This document shows, one piece after another, positions 54,393 through 62,172 of a stretch of DNA of 64,000 nucleotides; positions within the stretch are counted from its first letter, which is position 1, and every line of letters begins with the position of its first letter. The translations under genes and the position numbers were made by a program. The notes under the pieces are model-generated. The model was not told the DNA's origin. It did no database searches and was given only the letters and a program-made list of their open reading frames with translations. The stretch lies in NCBI GenBank assembly GCA_025934485.1, contig JAICXX010000001.1, positions 44,482 to 108,481 on the forward strand, given 5' to 3'. The stretch comes from Chitinophagaceae bacterium (GTDB taxonomy: Bacteria > Bacteroidota > Bacteroidia > Chitinophagales > Chitinophagaceae).

Positions 54393-55463
54393 ATGACCGA
54401 CCCAAAAGACTCGATTCAATATCTAAAGGGCCGCGGCGCCCAGTTCAATCCGAAAAACCGTTTCTCGAAAAACGAACGCGTCAAAGAACACATCGAAGCC
54501 ATCGACGAATGGATCGAACCCAATAGCGCCACCCAATACCTCGAAGAGAACGCCAAAGGCATCGTTAACAAGGTCGACAGCCCCGACGTAGGCATGTTCT
54601 ACAGCATGAACCCCTACCAGGGCTGCGAGCACGGCTGTACCTACTGCTACGCCCGCAATGCACACGAATACTGGGGCTATAGCGCCGGGCTGGATTTCGA
54701 ACGCAAGATCATCGTGAAACGCAATGCCCCCGACCTGTTGCGCAAATTCCTGATGAACCCCAAATGGGAATGCCTGCCGATATCGCTAAGTGGAAACACC
54801 GATTGCTACCAGCCCGCGGAAAAGAAATTCGGCATCACCCGCAAGCTGCTGGAGGTTTGTCTGGAGTTCAATCAGCCCGTAGGCATGATTACCAAGAACG
54901 CAGGCATCCTCCGCGACAGAGATCTTTTGACCCAAATGGCGAAAAAGAACCTCGTCTCCATCCTGGTCTCCATAACCTCGCTGGACGAAGACTTGCGGCA
55001 ATTGATGGAGCCGCGAACGACCACCGCCAAAATGCGCCTCCGCGCCATCAAAGAGCTAAGCGACGCAGGCGTGCGCATGGGCGTGATGCTGGGGCCAATG
55101 ATCCCCGGCTTGAACGAACACGAGATGCAACGGATCATGCAGGCTGCAGCGATGAACGGCGCCACGTTTAGCGCCTATACCTTCATCCGCCTTAACGGCG
55201 CCATAAAGCTCATCTTTCACGACTGGCTCTATAAAACGTTTCCCGACAAGGCGGACAAGGTCTGGCATCTCATCGAGGACAGTCACAACGGCAAGGTCAA
55301 CGACAGCCGCTGGGGCGTGCGGATGCGCGGTGAAGGGAACATCGCCGAACTGGTAGCGCAGCAATATCAACGCTATACGCAGAAGTATGGCCTCAACGCC
55401 GAACGCTGGGAACTCGACACTACCCAATTCCGCCGGCCGGGCGAGCAGATGAGATTGTTTTAA
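54393..55463 (+). CDS. SPL-like radical SAM protein (PA0069 family)
   Basis: A 356-residue radical SAM enzyme with the CxxxCxxC cluster motif in YQGCEHGCTYCYARNAHEYWGY and the SPL-like stretch PISLSGNTDCYQPAEKKFGITRKLLEV. Further family segments are ITKNAGILRDRDLL, LMEPRTTTAKMRLRAI and GVMLGPMIPGLNEHEM. It resembles spore photoproduct lyase-like proteins of non-sporeformers; substrate not known, DNA repair is one suggestion. The C-terminus GEQMRLF fits the clamp-binding pattern Q-x-x-L-F. Last gene of the operon beginning at 52772. Confidence 0.88.
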   Translation: MTDPKDSIQYLKGRGAQFNPKNRFSKNERVKEHIEAIDEWIEPNSATQYLEENAKGIVNKVDSPDVGMFYSMNPYQGCEHGCTYCYARNAHEYWGYSAGLDFERKIIVKRNAPDLLRKFLMNPKWECLPISLSGNTDCYQPAEKKFGITRKLLEVCLEFNQPVGMITKNAGILRDRDLLTQMAKKNLVSILVSITSLDEDLRQLMEPRTTTAKMRLRAIKELSDAGVRMGVMLGPMIPGLNEHEMQRIMQAAAMNGATFSAYTFIRLNGAIKLIFHDWLYKTFPDKADKVWHLIEDSHNGKVNDSRWGVRMRGEGNIAELVAQQYQRYTQKYGLNAERWELDTTQFRRPGEQMRLF

Positions 55464-55492
55464 ATGCAACAATTTTAATAGTTTTACCGGGC

Positions 55493-55528
55493 ATGAAGAT
55501 GAAATTCTGTATTGTCGGTTACGGCTGA
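55493..55528 (+). pseudogene. Remnant of a Rossmann-fold gene start
   Basis: An 11-codon frame MKMKFCIVGYG ending in TGA looks like the first beta-strand and start of the glycine motif of an NAD(P)-binding oxidoreductase (Gfo/Idh/MocA type begins MKFCIVGYGSIG). It sits right before the aminotransferase gene and may mark a deletion. Too short for certainty. Confidence 0.3.
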
Positions 55529-55562
55529 TCCGCCAGCTCCCTTAACGCATAACACCCTTCCC

Positions 55563-56723
55563 ATGCAATACCGTCGCATGCCTATCGAGATCGAGTCCCC
55601 GGAGCAAATGGGTTACGACAAGATCCGCAATAACCTCGCAGAGAGCTCCTATACCGATGCCTGTCTGCGGGATTTCCTCGCGGCTGACGCCGGCGGTCTC
55701 GGTGGCTCAGCGGCAGCTTCCGGCCCCGTCCTCGCTGACCTGCTGCTTTGCTATGGCTCTCATCAGGGGCATGAAGGCCTGCGCGAATTGATCGTGAAAG
55801 GGTCGGGAACTTTAGTTCCCGACCACGTGCTCATCACCATGGGCGCTGCCGGCGCACTCTTCATCATCGCGACGAGCCTCCTGGAAAAAGGTGACGAACT
55901 GATCGTCGTACATCCTAACTACGCCACCAATCTCGAGACACCCCGTGCGATCGGCGCCACCCTTAGGACCATCGAGCTGCGGTTTGAAGAAGGATTCGCG
56001 CTGGACATCGAAAAGGTGCGCGCCGCCATCACGCCGAAGACCAGATACATCTCCGTCACGCACCCGCATAACCCTACCGGCGCCTGTCTCGACGACGCAC
56101 AACTCAGGGCGCTCGCTAACGTCGCCGAGGAAAAACAGCTCTATGTGCTCGTCGACGAGACCTACCGCGATATGGTCTTCGGCCCGCAGTTGCCCCCGGC
56201 CGCGGAATATTCGCCGCGTCTCATCAGCATCTCCTCGCTTTCCAAAACCTACGGTCTCCCGGGGCTGCGAACGGGCTGGATCATCTGTCGCGATGCCCGG
56301 CTATACGAGACCTTTCTCGCGGCAAAAGAGCAGATACATATCTGCGGTCCCATGCTCGACGAAGAGCTGGCGTATCGCTATCTGTTGCATCGCGACAAAC
56401 ATTTCCCGGGCATCCGCGCCGACATAAAAGAGAAATTCGCCCTGGTGAAGACGTGGATGGAGGGGCAGGAGGATTGGGAATGGGTCGAACCCCGCGGTGG
56501 TTGCGTCGGCTTCCCGCGCATGCGCCGGCCCGAAAGTGTCGACATCGATAAATTCCATGAGCTGCTGCTGAATAAATATGGGACGTATGTGGGACCTGGC
56601 CACTGGTTCGAAATGCCCCGGCATTATATCCGCCTGGGCTTCGGCTGGCCGGCAAAAGCGCAACTGCAGGAAGGCCTCGCGGCGTTGACGATGGCGATCA
56701 GAGAAGCAACTATTGTTTATTAA
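55563..56723 (+). CDS. PLP-dependent aminotransferase (class I/II)
   Basis: A 386-residue fold-type I aminotransferase from the ATG at 55563. Motifs are LRELIVKGSG, ITMGAAGALFIIATSLL (PLP phosphate loop), THPHNPTGACL (Asn), LVDETYRDMVF (Asp/Tyr) and ISSLSKTYGLPGLRTGW with the Schiff-base Lys. The substrate is unknown; it resembles capreomycidine- or alanine-type aminotransferases. After residue 40 an 18-residue in-frame insertion (AADAGGLGGSAAASGPVLA) interrupts the DFLADLLLCYG helix. Confidence 0.88.
   Translation: MQYRRMPIEIESPEQMGYDKIRNNLAESSYTDACLRDFLAADAGGLGGSAAASGPVLADLLLCYGSHQGHEGLRELIVKGSGTLVPDHVLITMGAAGALFIIATSLLEKGDELIVVHPNYATNLETPRAIGATLRTIELRFEEGFALDIEKVRAAITPKTRYISVTHPHNPTGACLDDAQLRALANVAEEKQLYVLVDETYRDMVFGPQLPPAAEYSPRLISISSLSKTYGLPGLRTGWIICRDARLYETFLAAKEQIHICGPMLDEELAYRYLLHRDKHFPGIRADIKEKFALVKTWMEGQEDWEWVEPRGGCVGFPRMRRPESVDIDKFHELLLNKYGTYVGPGHWFEMPRHYIRLGFGWPAKAQLQEGLAALTMAIREATIVY
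55682..55735 (+). repeat. 54-bp in-frame insertion flanked by 7-bp direct repeats
   Basis: TCCTCGC occurs at 55675-55681 and 55729-55735, and removal of one copy with the DNA between restores the expected protein helix. The inserted DNA is GC-rich and not related to the double-hairpin element. Confidence 0.5.
55801..55824. repeat. 10-bp inverted repeat inside the aminotransferase gene
   Basis: GGTCGGGAAC-TTTA-GTTCCCGACC, a perfect stem with a 4-nt loop, within coding sequence for KGSGTLVPDHV. Not followed by a T-run. Confidence 0.6.
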
Positions 56724-57105
56724 ATTCTTCTAACCGCCCCTTCTCGATCTCGATGATCCCCCGGGCCGACCGCAACTGCACTTCGAGCGGCGGAAAGGCC
56801 TCCGCCAGTGCTGCATCCGGCGCCTCGAGACAGCTGTTCTCGAATTGCAGACAAAGGGCTTGAATGCTCGTCAGACCAACAAATCCGAATAAGGGTTTTA
56901 TCTTATGAATGGCAGATTTCAACGCCGGACGGTCTTTTTCATGGTAACTGGTGAGAATGCGGTCGACAAATCCGTCGTATTCCCGCAGGACATCTCCAAA
57001 GGTCTCTTCGATCATGACATAATCGCCTGCATACAAATCGATTATGTATCCACTGTTTATGGCATCGCTAAAGGTAAACTCCTTATGGGATAAAGACTGA
57101 TCCAT
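56710..57105 (-). CDS. Hpt domain phosphotransfer protein
   Basis: A 131-residue helical protein with the Hpt signature KSAIHKIKPLFGFVGLTSIQALCLQFEN, in which the His of HKIKP is the phosphorylatable residue (usual HxxKG). The preceding DYVMIEETFGDVLREYDGFVDRIL is the first helix pair. It is divergent from the hybrid histidine kinase at 57235 (about 130 bp between starts), so the two likely form a phosphorelay: kinase - receiver - Hpt. Confidence 0.85.
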   Translation of the reverse strand: MDQSLSHKEFTFSDAINSGYIIDLYAGDYVMIEETFGDVLREYDGFVDRILTSYHEKDRPALKSAIHKIKPLFGFVGLTSIQALCLQFENSCLEAPDAALAEAFPPLEVQLRSARGIIEIEKGRLEEFNKQ

Positions 57106-57234
57106 TGAAAGGGTTAATTAGATAACGGGGGCTATACTAAAATATTGTCTCCCGACGTTCACACATAGTGTTTGATGGGAATTAATGTTTAACCCTTAGT
57201 CATTCGTCATCCTTTGAATAACCCCCTCGTCTCT

Positions 57235-59355
57235 ATGCTTACGTCCTTTTATGAGGATATAGTCTATTCCGGGCTAAGGGATGAGCCGTCTCCGGGCAAA
57301 AGGAAAAAAACGATCCGTTTCAACCAATTTATTCTGCTGATCCTCGTCGCGCACTTTGTCTGCGTGATCTCGTATTTCTGCTTCGGGTTGTATATCAGCG
57401 CCCTCGTCAACCTCAGCGCAGCTTACTTCTTCATCCTCGCCTATCATCTCAATCTCCGCAAAAAATATTTGCTGGCCAGGCTCATCAGCGTCCTGAACCT
57501 GAATCTTTATCTGGCGATCATGAACTATATGGAAGGGCTCAGGGCGGGGGAATACCTGTTCTTTTTTCCCTACTTCCTGATCATGACGTTTATCATCAGC
57601 TTCACGCGGAGCCTGCGGGAACTCACCTTTGCTTATGTGATCACGATCGCCACCCTGGCCTTTTGCTACTATCAATGTCCGCAGGAGAATCACTACCAGG
57701 TGCATATCGCAGGTTTGTACGCGTCGCTCTACGACTGCAACCTCATACTTTCGCTGTTGCTCACGACCTTCTTTTCCTTCGCGATCGTGCGGATCAACCG
57801 CAACAACGAAGAGGCGATCCTCAAAGAAAAACAATTCGTCGATACGATCTATAACACCTCGCTCGATGGCGTCTTTATCATCGATGCGGAGGCGCTGGTG
57901 ATCACCGATTGTAACAACCGCGCCATAGAATTGCTGGAGATCGAAGATAAAAAACAAATCGTCGGCGCTTCCATGGACAGCCTGTTCACCAAAGAACACA
58001 TCCAGCTGTTCCGCAGCGTGAACAAGAAAATGGAAGACGAGTGCAGCAATAGCTGGCAGGGCGAGCTGGCGCTGACATCCAAAAAAGACAATACGGTGTT
58101 CGCCTTCGTGGCTGTGGTATCGTTCCTCGACAACGAACGGCATTTCTGGAAGATCAGCGTTCTCGACATTTCCGAGATCAAGATGACGCAGTTCGAGCTG
58201 ATGAAGGCAAAACAAAAAGCGGAGACCGCCTCCAAGGCCAAGTCCCGCTTCCTCAGCAATATGAGCCACGAGCTGCGGACCCCGCTCAATGGCATCATCG
58301 GCGCCTCCAACCTGCTGATGCAGGAGCAATACCTGACCGAACAGCTTTCGCATCTCGAGATCCTCAAATATTCCTCCGAGCATATGATGGTCCTGATCAA
58401 CGAGATCCTCGATTTCAACAAGATCGAGTCGGGCCGTTTCGAGCTGGAGAACGTACCCGTGAATATGCGCGCGTTTCTGAAGAAGCTGGAAACGCAGTTC
58501 TCGGTACAGGCACATACCAAGGGCCTGCTCTTCCTCGTGGATGTCGACGAAAATCTCGAAGCCGAGTTCCTCACCGATGAGACGCGTCTGAACCAGGTCC
58601 TCAGCAACCTGCTTTCGAACGCCATCAAATTCACCCATGCCGGCGGCATCACCCTCGGTGCCCGAAAGGTCTCCAGCACCAGCAAGAAATCAGTCATACA
58701 GTTCATGGTGCAGGACACCGGCATCGGCATTCCTGCGCATAAGCAGCAGGAAGTATTCGACAGCTTTACCCAGGCCGATACGGATACGACCCGCAAATAC
58801 GGTGGCACCGGTCTCGGCCTGGCCATTAGCAAAAAGCTCGTCAGCCTCTTCAGCGGCGATCTGCTGCTGCAAAGCGAAGAGGGCAAGGGTAGCACCTTCT
58901 ATTTCACCCTCGAGCTCGAGATCAACGAGAATGCCAAGATGTATATCAACGACGAGAAGGTCAAACATCTGCCCGGGTTCAAGGCGCTCAAGGTCCTTAT
59001 AGCCGAGGACAACTTCGTGAATATGTCGGTGGCGCGGAAGTTCCTCACTAAATGGGGTATCGAGGTGCACGAGGCCGTGAATGGGCTCGAGGCCGTCGAG
59101 AAATTCCGCGGTGGCCATGGCCAGTTCGATCTGGTGCTCATCGATCTGGAGATGCCGGAGATGGATGGCATCACCGCACTCGCCGAGATCCGCAAACTCC
59201 AACCCGGGGTGCCTGCTATCGCCTTTACCGCGGCGGTGTATGAAGACATGCGCATCGATCTCATCAAAAAAGGATTCATGGAGGTCGTGCCCAAACCCTT
59301 CCGCCCCGAAGACCTCCACAACAAGATCCAGAAGCTCCTGCAGAACCGCGCGTGA
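57235..59355 (+). CDS. Hybrid sensor histidine kinase with C-terminal receiver
   Basis: A 706-residue protein from the ATG at 57235 (a TTG at 57214 is less likely). Order: N-terminal membrane region with about six helices (residues 25-190), PAS domain (about 205-325, DTIYNTSLDGVFIIDAEALVITDCNNRAI), HisKA with H-box FLSNMSHELRTPLNGIIG, HATPase_c (NQVLSNLLSNAIKFTH, QDTGIGI, GGTGLGLAISKKL), and receiver (VLIAEDNFVNMSVARKFL, phosphoacceptor in LVLIDLEMPEMDGI, KPFRPEDL). The signal is unknown. It partners with the divergent Hpt protein. Confidence 0.92.
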   Translation: MLTSFYEDIVYSGLRDEPSPGKRKKTIRFNQFILLILVAHFVCVISYFCFGLYISALVNLSAAYFFILAYHLNLRKKYLLARLISVLNLNLYLAIMNYMEGLRAGEYLFFFPYFLIMTFIISFTRSLRELTFAYVITIATLAFCYYQCPQENHYQVHIAGLYASLYDCNLILSLLLTTFFSFAIVRINRNNEEAILKEKQFVDTIYNTSLDGVFIIDAEALVITDCNNRAIELLEIEDKKQIVGASMDSLFTKEHIQLFRSVNKKMEDECSNSWQGELALTSKKDNTVFAFVAVVSFLDNERHFWKISVLDISEIKMTQFELMKAKQKAETASKAKSRFLSNMSHELRTPLNGIIGASNLLMQEQYLTEQLSHLEILKYSSEHMMVLINEILDFNKIESGRFELENVPVNMRAFLKKLETQFSVQAHTKGLLFLVDVDENLEAEFLTDETRLNQVLSNLLSNAIKFTHAGGITLGARKVSSTSKKSVIQFMVQDTGIGIPAHKQQEVFDSFTQADTDTTRKYGGTGLGLAISKKLVSLFSGDLLLQSEEGKGSTFYFTLELEINENAKMYINDEKVKHLPGFKALKVLIAEDNFVNMSVARKFLTKWGIEVHEAVNGLEAVEKFRGGHGQFDLVLIDLEMPEMDGITALAEIRKLQPGVPAIAFTAAVYEDMRIDLIKKGFMEVVPKPFRPEDLHNKIQKLLQNRA

Positions 59356-59405
59356 TGCGGCAAAAAAATTTTTCGAAATTCTTGCTGAAAAGAAAAAAAG
59401 ATTTT

Positions 59406-59413
59406 TACTTTTG
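59406..59413 (+). promoter_or_regulatory. -7 promoter box of the transcript upstream of the Ro60 gene
   Basis: TACTTTTG, a match to TAnnTTTG, in an A/T-rich stretch with a TTG about 28 bp upstream. Confidence 0.55.
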
Positions 59414-59418
59414 TATAG

Positions 59419-59599
59419 ATCAAAAGATCGATCCATGCAACGACATTTTTCACATATACAAATAATGGCCGCGAGCACGAGTAATCGTGTGGTGTTTTAC
59501 CCGATTAAGGATTGGGGAACCGCGGGGCATTGTGCTGTGAACTAAGATACTAAAAGATCCAGCGTAAAAGGCCCCGCAAACTTGCGGGGCCTTTTTTTT
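59419..59599 (+). ncRNA. Candidate Y RNA (Ro60-associated small RNA)
   Basis: A unit of about 180 nt bounded by a -7 box (59406-59413) and a strong intrinsic terminator (59566-59599), ending about 60 bp before the TROVE/Ro60 gene. The middle can fold into a branched structure: an outer helix pairs 59463-59472 (AATGGCCGCG) with 59519-59530 (CCGCGGGGCATT) with small bulges, and encloses CACGA-GTAA-TCGTG and CCCGAT-TAAGG-ATTGGG hairpins. TTCACA and TGTGAA could extend the outer stem. Bacterial Y RNAs are commonly encoded right next to rsr. A 36-codon frame runs through it (59435-59545) but looks accidental. Identity is inference; transcript ends are predicted. Confidence 0.5.
59566..59599 (+). 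terminator. Strong intrinsic terminator ahead of the Ro60 gene
   Basis: Stem GGCCCCGCAA / TTGCGGGGCC, followed by eight T; flanking AAAA can extend the stem. It separates the short transcript from the downstream gene. Confidence 0.85.
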
Positions 59600-59647
59600 C
59601 GATCCTATGCCAACATCTGTCCAAAAAAAATTGCCCTCGAACGAGGG

Positions 59648-59654
59648 AAGGAGG
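59648..59654 (+). promoter_or_regulatory. Shine-Dalgarno sequence of the Ro60 gene
   Basis: AAGGAGG, 5 nt before the ATG at 59660; it decides the start over an upstream in-frame codon at 59582. Such strong sites are rare in this window. Confidence 0.75.
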
Positions 59655-59659
59655 AAGCT

Positions 59660-61153
59660 ATGCGATTTAATTTTAGCCAAAAAGGAAAACAACCCGCCGA
59701 CGCGCGCTTTGCCCACGTGAAGGCGGGACTGCCGGACGCACAATGGGATTTGTTTACGACCCTCGTGTCGGGATCGCTCACTGCTTCACCGGCGGAACAT
59801 CAGGCCGAAGACCTGGAGACCCTGCGCAGAGAAGTCCGCTCGCACGACACCGCCTTTATGGAGCGGCTGGCGATCTACTTTGGCGAAGAAAAGGATTTCC
59901 GCGAGCTCGCGTTGCTGCTCACCGCAGAGCTGGCCGCCATCGCGGGCAACGACGAACGGACAGGTGCACTCGTGGCAAGGATCATTCGGGTGCCCATGGA
60001 CATCCCGCTGTGGCTCGACTACTATGGCCGGGCGGCAAAACGGGGACGCAAACCCGGCCGCGCCGTGCGTAAACAGCTCGGCCTCCTGTTCAACAAGCTC
60101 GACGAATACCAGTATAGCCGCAGCAGCCGCGCGTCACAGCTGGCGCTGCAGGGTGCGCTTCGCTGGCTCCGGCCCAAGGCAACACATCCTGCACGGAAGC
60201 TGCTCTTCGGTGCGATCCTGCGGGATCATATCCGTCTGCGCACGACTTGGGAGCAGGAATGGCATGCGCTATATCACCAACATTTCGATAGCGCCGACGA
60301 GCGACAGGTGGCGCTCCGCGACAAGTGGAAGGAGGGAATCTCCTCTTTCCGTATCGGCTATGCGCCATTACTCGACAACCTGCGGTCGATGCTTTGCGCC
60401 GGCGTCAGCGGCAAGGTGCTCAAGCTGGCGGCGGAATATCTCGGCAATGCCGCCGCGGTCAAAAGAAGCGGCACCGGTCCGCTGCGACTGCTCGAAGTCT
60501 ACCGGTCGCTGCGCCGCGTGGAGCAGGGTGGGGCCTGCATGCTCACCGAGGCATTGGAAAAAGCTGCCCTTCATAGCTCGTGGGCCCGACTCGAGCTGGG
60601 TGCAACCGGCGTTTCGGTGATCGCTATGGATGTGAGTAACAGCATGAAACGTCCGCTGGTCAGCAGCACCGCCGTGCAGCGCTTCGATGTCGCGCCGCTT
60701 CTCGCGTCGATCTGGAAACAGCGTGGCGACCAGGTTATTACAGGCATCATCGGCAATACCTGGAAACAGCAGGAACTGCCCGACCGGCCGGTATTGCTGG
60801 GTGTCGACGAATTCCGCTCACACGAAGGGGAGGCCGGCTATGCCATCAACGCATGGCTGGTGCTGCAGGACCTGCTGCGCAAACGGCAGGTGGCGGATCG
60901 CGTGATGATCTTCACCGACTACCGGCTCTGGGACAACCGTTCGTTCAACCAAACGGCGGGTACCGATCTCCGCCGCTGGTGGCGTCTCTATCGCGAGCAG
61001 CTGGCTCCTGACGCGAAGCTTTATCTCTTCGACCTGGCCGGCTATGGCGCCCGCTCGCTGGAATATCCGGGCGACGGCGTCTGTCTCATCGCCGGATGGA
61101 ACGAAAAGATCTTTGAGGTGCTCGACGTCCTCGGCCGCGACCACGAGATTTGA
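59660..61153 (+). CDS. rsr: TROVE-domain protein, bacterial Ro60/Rsr homologue
   Basis: A 497-residue protein. Residues about 10-315 are the alpha-helical HEAT-like TROVE region (DTAFMERLAIYFGEEKDFRELALLL, VPMDIPLWLDYYGRAAKRGRKPGRAVRKQLG). Residues about 318-490 form a vWA domain with MIDAS-like VSVIAMDVSNSMKR (DxSxS), GNT and MIFTDYRLW. The Ro ring binds Y RNAs and the ends of misfolded RNAs, and in bacteria works with PNPase in RNA degradation or rRNA maturation. The upstream terminated transcript (59419-59599) is a candidate Y RNA. No rtcB/rtcA lies within the window. Confidence 0.85.
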   Translation: MRFNFSQKGKQPADARFAHVKAGLPDAQWDLFTTLVSGSLTASPAEHQAEDLETLRREVRSHDTAFMERLAIYFGEEKDFRELALLLTAELAAIAGNDERTGALVARIIRVPMDIPLWLDYYGRAAKRGRKPGRAVRKQLGLLFNKLDEYQYSRSSRASQLALQGALRWLRPKATHPARKLLFGAILRDHIRLRTTWEQEWHALYHQHFDSADERQVALRDKWKEGISSFRIGYAPLLDNLRSMLCAGVSGKVLKLAAEYLGNAAAVKRSGTGPLRLLEVYRSLRRVEQGGACMLTEALEKAALHSSWARLELGATGVSVIAMDVSNSMKRPLVSSTAVQRFDVAPLLASIWKQRGDQVITGIIGNTWKQQELPDRPVLLGVDEFRSHEGEAGYAINAWLVLQDLLRKRQVADRVMIFTDYRLWDNRSFNQTAGTDLRRWWRLYREQLAPDAKLYLFDLAGYGARSLEYPGDGVCLIAGWNEKIFEVLDVLGRDHEI

Positions 61154-61190
61154 GATTTTTTGTCTATCTTAGACGAAATCGCCAAATTTT

Positions 61191-61736
61191 ATGGAACCTC
61201 CCTCGTGGTCAGCTCGTTTCAGCCGTCTGCGACAACTCTTCTGGTTTTTCTCCCTGCTTACCATCGCCTATATGATCTGGGTAAGGAATTACCTGGCCCC
61301 CCTTAGCCCCGACGAGATCGTCCAATTCGAGATCGCCAAAACAATCCCTAAGGCCCAGGCCATCATCGACAACTGGAAGCTCACCGGCAAATACGATGCA
61401 AGTATAAAAAGCACCTATCTGGCCTATGTCTTCATGGTGCTGTATACCCTGGCGACAGCGCTGGGTTGCCGCTTCATCTCCGCCATCACGAAAAACGAGA
61501 TCCTGGCAAAAGGAGGCCGGGGGTTCGCCTGGCTTATCGTCCTGGCTACCGCTTGCGATCTCATTGAAAACGTCGCAGTCTCCCATACGCTCCATGGCCC
61601 TATCTCCCAGGCGAACGTGACAATAGCCTACAACCTGGCCCGAATCAAATTCTCGATCGTCATCGTATGTCTGCTGTTTATCCTGGCTTGCTTCCTCTAT
61701 TGGCTCATCGGCAGGTTGGCGGGCGAAAGGGAGTAA
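61191..61736 (+). CDS. Four-helix membrane protein, unknown function
   Basis: A 181-residue protein with TM segments at about residues 17-32, 75-95, 110-130 and 150-175 (QLFWFFSLLTIAYMIWV, YLAYVFMVLYTLATALGC, FAWLIVLATACDLIENV, FSIVIVCLLFILACFLYWLI). The loop between the first two is about 40 residues and periplasmic or cytosolic. No family is recognised. It follows the Ro60 gene by 37 bp and may be cotranscribed with it. Confidence 0.7.
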   Translation: MEPPSWSARFSRLRQLFWFFSLLTIAYMIWVRNYLAPLSPDEIVQFEIAKTIPKAQAIIDNWKLTGKYDASIKSTYLAYVFMVLYTLATALGCRFISAITKNEILAKGGRGFAWLIVLATACDLIENVAVSHTLHGPISQANVTIAYNLARIKFSIVIVCLLFILACFLYWLIGRLAGERE

Positions 61737-61785
61737 TCTCCTGTATTTCAACTTGCAAATAAAGCTATTGAATATTAAAATGACT

Positions 61786-61793
61786 TATATTTG
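61786..61793 (+). promoter_or_regulatory. -7 promoter box of the polysaccharide operon
   Basis: TATATTTG, fitting TAnnTTTG, about 380 nt before the antiterminator start codon. Confidence 0.5.
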
Positions 61794-61968
61794 CGGTTTG
61801 AAAAATGGTCTGAACCGGTCCAGAACGATTTACCGTTTATCCATGCAATAAATCCGGGCATAATCAGTTCTTGGAGTTCGAAACTAAGGGGTAGCCTCAG
61901 CATTAACAATATTTTTATTTCCTGTGAAGAATAAGGTTGATGAACTTGATAAGAAAATTTGTGCAAGG

Positions 61969-62012
61969 AAGGGTACGATTAAGCGAAAGAATGCTTGATT
62001 GTACCCTTTTCG
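61969..62012 (+). terminator. Terminator-like attenuator hairpin in the operon leader
   Basis: Arms AAGGGTACGATTAAGC (61969-61984) and GCTTGATTGTACCCTT (61993-62008) pair over 16 bp, with two G-U wobbles, around an 8-nt loop. The hairpin is followed by TT-CGC-TTT, a broken U-tract. A natural target for the antiterminator encoded next. Confidence 0.6.
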
Positions 62013-62157
62013 CTTTATGGTCAGGCAAGGAAGATTCAGCCATGGGAAAATATGATCGGCTAGGGAACGATCGGGCACGACGAGGCAATTCAGGCAGGCA
62101 CCGACATCCTGGTTTAATGTTTTGATTTTTAACGAGTTGCAAAAATTTTTATGTGAC

Positions 62158-62165
62158 TGAGGAGG
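62158..62165 (+). promoter_or_regulatory. Shine-Dalgarno sequence of the antiterminator gene
   Basis: TGAGGAGG, 7 nt before the ATG at 62173; the second strong ribosome-binding site seen in this window. Confidence 0.65.
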
Positions 62166-62172
62166 CGAAGCT

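Larger units (their letters stand above)
61737..62172. other. Long gene-free leader upstream of the antiterminator gene
   Basis: About 435 bp without a credible protein-coding frame. It holds a -7 box at 61786 and a terminator-like hairpin at 61969; the predicted 5' leader of the polysaccharide operon is therefore about 370 nt. Confidence 0.6.

Noticed and set aside
55801..55824. Perfect inverted repeat considered as a terminator
   Set aside because: It lies within the aminotransferase reading frame and no T-run follows.
57274..58638. A 454-codon minus-strand frame opposite the histidine kinase
   Set aside because: Antisense shadow of the kinase; composition is not protein-like and no motif is visible.
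59435..59545. A 36-codon frame inside the candidate Y RNA
   Set aside because: Crosses the predicted hairpins, lacks a ribosome-binding site, and the promoter-terminator arrangement fits a non-coding RNA better.
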